Assembly: GCF_000224145.3 (NCBI RefSeq)
Contig: NW_004190463.2
Coordinates: 52,790 to 116,789, forward strand
Reading direction: 5' to 3'
DNA length: 64,000 nt
Source: Ciona intestinalis
Taxonomy: Eukaryota; Chordata; Ascidiacea; Phlebobranchia; Cionidae
This document shows positions 61,815 through 64,000 of this stretch, in pieces (the stretch's first letter is position 1; each line of letters starts with the position of its first letter). The translations under genes were made by a program, and so were the position numbers. The notes under the pieces were generated by a model that was not told the origin of the DNA, did no database searches, and saw nothing but the letters and a program-made list of their open reading frames with translations.

Positions 61815-61900
61815 TGGTTCAAACCATAATGTAATGGTGGTCAGTGTGCAAATAGGGGTGTGGGTTCGAATCTCATACCTAACACTCAGTCATGTAGAAG
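61815..61900 (+). repeat. tRNA-like head, weak SINE match
   Basis: gtaatggtggtcagtgtgca and gtgggttcgaatctcat have A-box and B-box form, but no cloverleaf closes and no tail follows. Confidence 0.35.
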
Positions 61901-62547
61901 AAATTTCGTCACGCTCGTGTTACATGCATTAAGTATATTGTATAAAATGCAATAGAGGATTCGGGGTGAAAAATGAAAATTTGGGGCAAATTTAAGCCAA
62001 GAAAATTTGGCCGGCCCTTGAAACATAACGTTTGTGTGTTTAATAACATTCACTTATCACAAGAATTTAATATTTCAAGAACTACAAGTCTCCTGAACAT
62101 GACGTTACCGTAAATGGTTCATCGTATGCTGACACGTTTTTTGCTGTATTTTTTATTCCATTCATAATTTTTATAAACATTTTCCAGTAAAGCAACTTCG
62201 TTTGGGGAAGTTTTTAAAACAGCGATTATATTTTGAAATAAAATTCCCGATCGCTATTCACGCCAATCATTGTTATATCGGATGTTTATTTTCACTTGCT
62301 AACCGAGTGCCAAGGAAAGGTTGCCACCCGTAACCACGGCGGACGCCACACTATTGTTGCCACGTTCGTCATTCATCATTTGTGGTTACGCCCCCATAGG
62401 TGAGAAGCAATTGTCGGCGACGAAACGCCGTTAATGGCTGTCAACGGTAAATCACTTTCGCAATTATTAGGTGTTCAATAGAATGAAGATATTTCATATT
62501 CAATCAGTTCACACCAGACACAACAACGCTATAACCTCCCTGCATTT

Positions 62548-62698
62548 GCAACATATTTCCTAATCGTGTAAACAATTAACGCTCTTTTAATAGTCGTAGG
62601 GCGACGGTTATATAATCATGTAAATATTCTTTGTTAACTATCAACTGAGACGAGTAAAGATAATAAAACAAAGACCATTTTACCCCAACCTACTGTAT
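62548..62698 (+). mobile_element. MITE copy 19, left end lost
   Basis: taatcgtgtaaacaattaac and tttaccccaacctactgta. Confidence 0.78.
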
Positions 62699-62777
62699 AA
62701 AGCACACTCACATTTACTACAAATCTCATGGTACATTTATATGCACAACACAAATTTTCTGGAGAAGTTACTCGATT

Positions 62778-62907
62778 TGTATCACCCACAAAGTAACATA
62801 CATAGTTACTCGTAAGCTGGCACGAGGTGTATGAACACCCGTGTTATAACGACTGTCGTTTTCCAGCCACGCGAGGATAAATTAAGTTACATTCATTCAT
62901 TCATTAT
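62778..62907 (+). mobile_element. SINE tail half
   Basis: atcacccacaaagtaacata, actcgtaagctggcacgagg, taacgactgtcgttttccag and attcattcattcatt; a well-kept tail. Confidence 0.82.
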
Positions 62908-63071
62908 GGCAAGAAGTTCTAGTTTATACGTAGTACCATCTGCGGATTTATACAACTCATGCTCACGTTCAAGTTAAAACGTATGTCTTATTATAAACGA
63001 GACTTAGGTTATGATTTTATACACCGAATTATAACGTGCGGGTGTCGATTTATAATATGTTGCTAAACACA

Positions 63072-63270
63072 TATAGTAGGGTGGGAAAAGATGGGACACT
63101 TTTTCACTCATTTTTCTTGTCCCGTTTGGTAGTAAACAAAAAACATTCAAAAAAGTCTAAAACTATATTCTCACGACTCCCATAGACCGTTGTTAATTGT
63201 TTAAAACACGATCAGAATATTTGGATATTATGTGCTAAAGGTGTCCCATCTTTCCCCACAGTACCATATA
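63072..63270 (-). mobile_element. MITE copy 20
   Basis: tatagtagggtgggaaaaga at the left and atctttccccacagtaccat at the right. Confidence 0.9.
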
Positions 63271-63927
63271 TCACGGTAAGATAAATGGTTTAAATATCTA
63301 AACATATACATTTATAAAGGGTTTTCATATCAACAAAAACATCAAACTTTCACAAACCTTTTGAAATGATCTAGTTGAACGTCATATTTGTACCTCGCTT
63401 GTTTTGTTTCTGGCCATCGTAACATTGGTAAGCAGTTCTATACACTTTTCTAAATAAGAGCAGTGCTAGAAGTACGTGTCTTGAACAGTATAACGAAATG
63501 TATGAGACATAATATGTTTGCCTAAAACAATACTATCAGTCTCTACAAAACAAATGATCCGTTTTGTATAATTACTGTCAACACCTTGCGTTAAATACCT
63601 TATACACCTATTAAGAGGAGATCGTTTATTTAAATACTGTCTACAACTTCTGCTGCCTTTACCACACATCCGATATCAAACAACAAACTAACAAGTCGCA
63701 AGTAAACACGATCCAGGCAAGAGGAGAACACCCGTGTTCGAGCTGATAGATGAAATGCGCCGAGGAATTGAGTAATCAGTGGTAACCGAAGGCAATTAGC
63801 GTGTGATGCTAATGTGATTCACTAAACGATTGTTGCAGCTAACGGCGCGCGCGTCGTAAACTGAGGGTAACGGGTTCGGAGCTCGACGCTGCAGCATGAT
63901 TGACGTCTGAATTTTTCAAAATAAAAC

Positions 63928-64000
63928 GTCCACAAAGTCACACATGTGGTAACTTGTAAGCAAGCACGCGGTGTATGAAACAACACCCCTGTTATAACAA
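63928..64000 (+). mobile_element. SINE tail half cut by the window edge
   Basis: cacaaagtcacacatgtggt and aacttgtaagcaagcacgcg, then gttataaca at the end of the window. Confidence 0.78.

Larger units (their letters stand above)
57295..64000. other. Right end of the window, no gene established
   Basis: Unique AT-rich sequence with MITE and SINE copies and a GC-richer stretch at about 61.6-61.75 kb. ORFs at 58648-58854, 59975-60280 and 61042-61263 show no recognisable protein or splice partners. Confidence 0.45.

Overview
This looks like intron-rich animal nuclear DNA, most likely from a tunicate of the Ciona type. The basis is small chordate-style exons with GT-AG introns, a chordate-like FoxC gene, low overall GC, and many copies of short transposon families scattered through introns. 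The species is an inference; nothing was searched. There are four assembly gaps (1697-2013, 4466-4515, 9163-9212, 31123-31622). No viral or retroviral element was recognised.

Layout. (1) 57-6834: a tandem array of about 42 tRNA-Gln units, all on the minus strand, on a roughly 140-base repeat. UUG and CUG anticodons are mixed, and the same 470-base insert interrupts the array twice. (2) 7526-10014, minus: five exons of a DHHC palmitoyltransferase of the ZDHHC1/11 type; its 3' part is not visible before the tRNA array. (3) 12939 or 13467 to 27186, plus: a complete 27-exon gene for an ankyrin-repeat TRP cation channel of 971 residues (975 from an alternative first exon). The exon phases close exactly on a multiple of three. 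(4) 30077-34732, plus: a nine-exon gene for a short protein that matches only the pre-S1 to S3 part of that channel, with the same splice phases; it has no ankyrin repeats and no pore. (5) 36502-37161, plus: FAHD1 (acylpyruvase), with an uninterrupted coding region. (6) 37692-39190, plus: a two-exon gene for a 340-residue protein made almost wholly of about 18 degenerate repeats of 14-17 residues; I do not recognise the family. (7) 45409-52419, plus: FoxC in five exons. Its reading frame appears to slip by one base just before the forkhead domain. (8) 52420-64000: no gene that I can establish, apart from one candidate minus-strand exon near 57.1 kb.

Mobile DNA. Two families dominate. One is a ~195-base MITE with inverted ends close to TATAGTAGGGTGGGGGAAGA, about 20 copies. 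The other is a tRNA-headed SINE with an ATGA-rich tail, more than 20 partial or full copies. Several copies lie directly against 3' splice sites, which suggests that they supply or tolerate splicing signals.

The genes do not form one pathway. The strongest candidates for something undescribed are the half-channel TRP paralog next to the full channel, the 14-residue-repeat protein, and the repeated use of MITE and SINE ends at intron acceptors.
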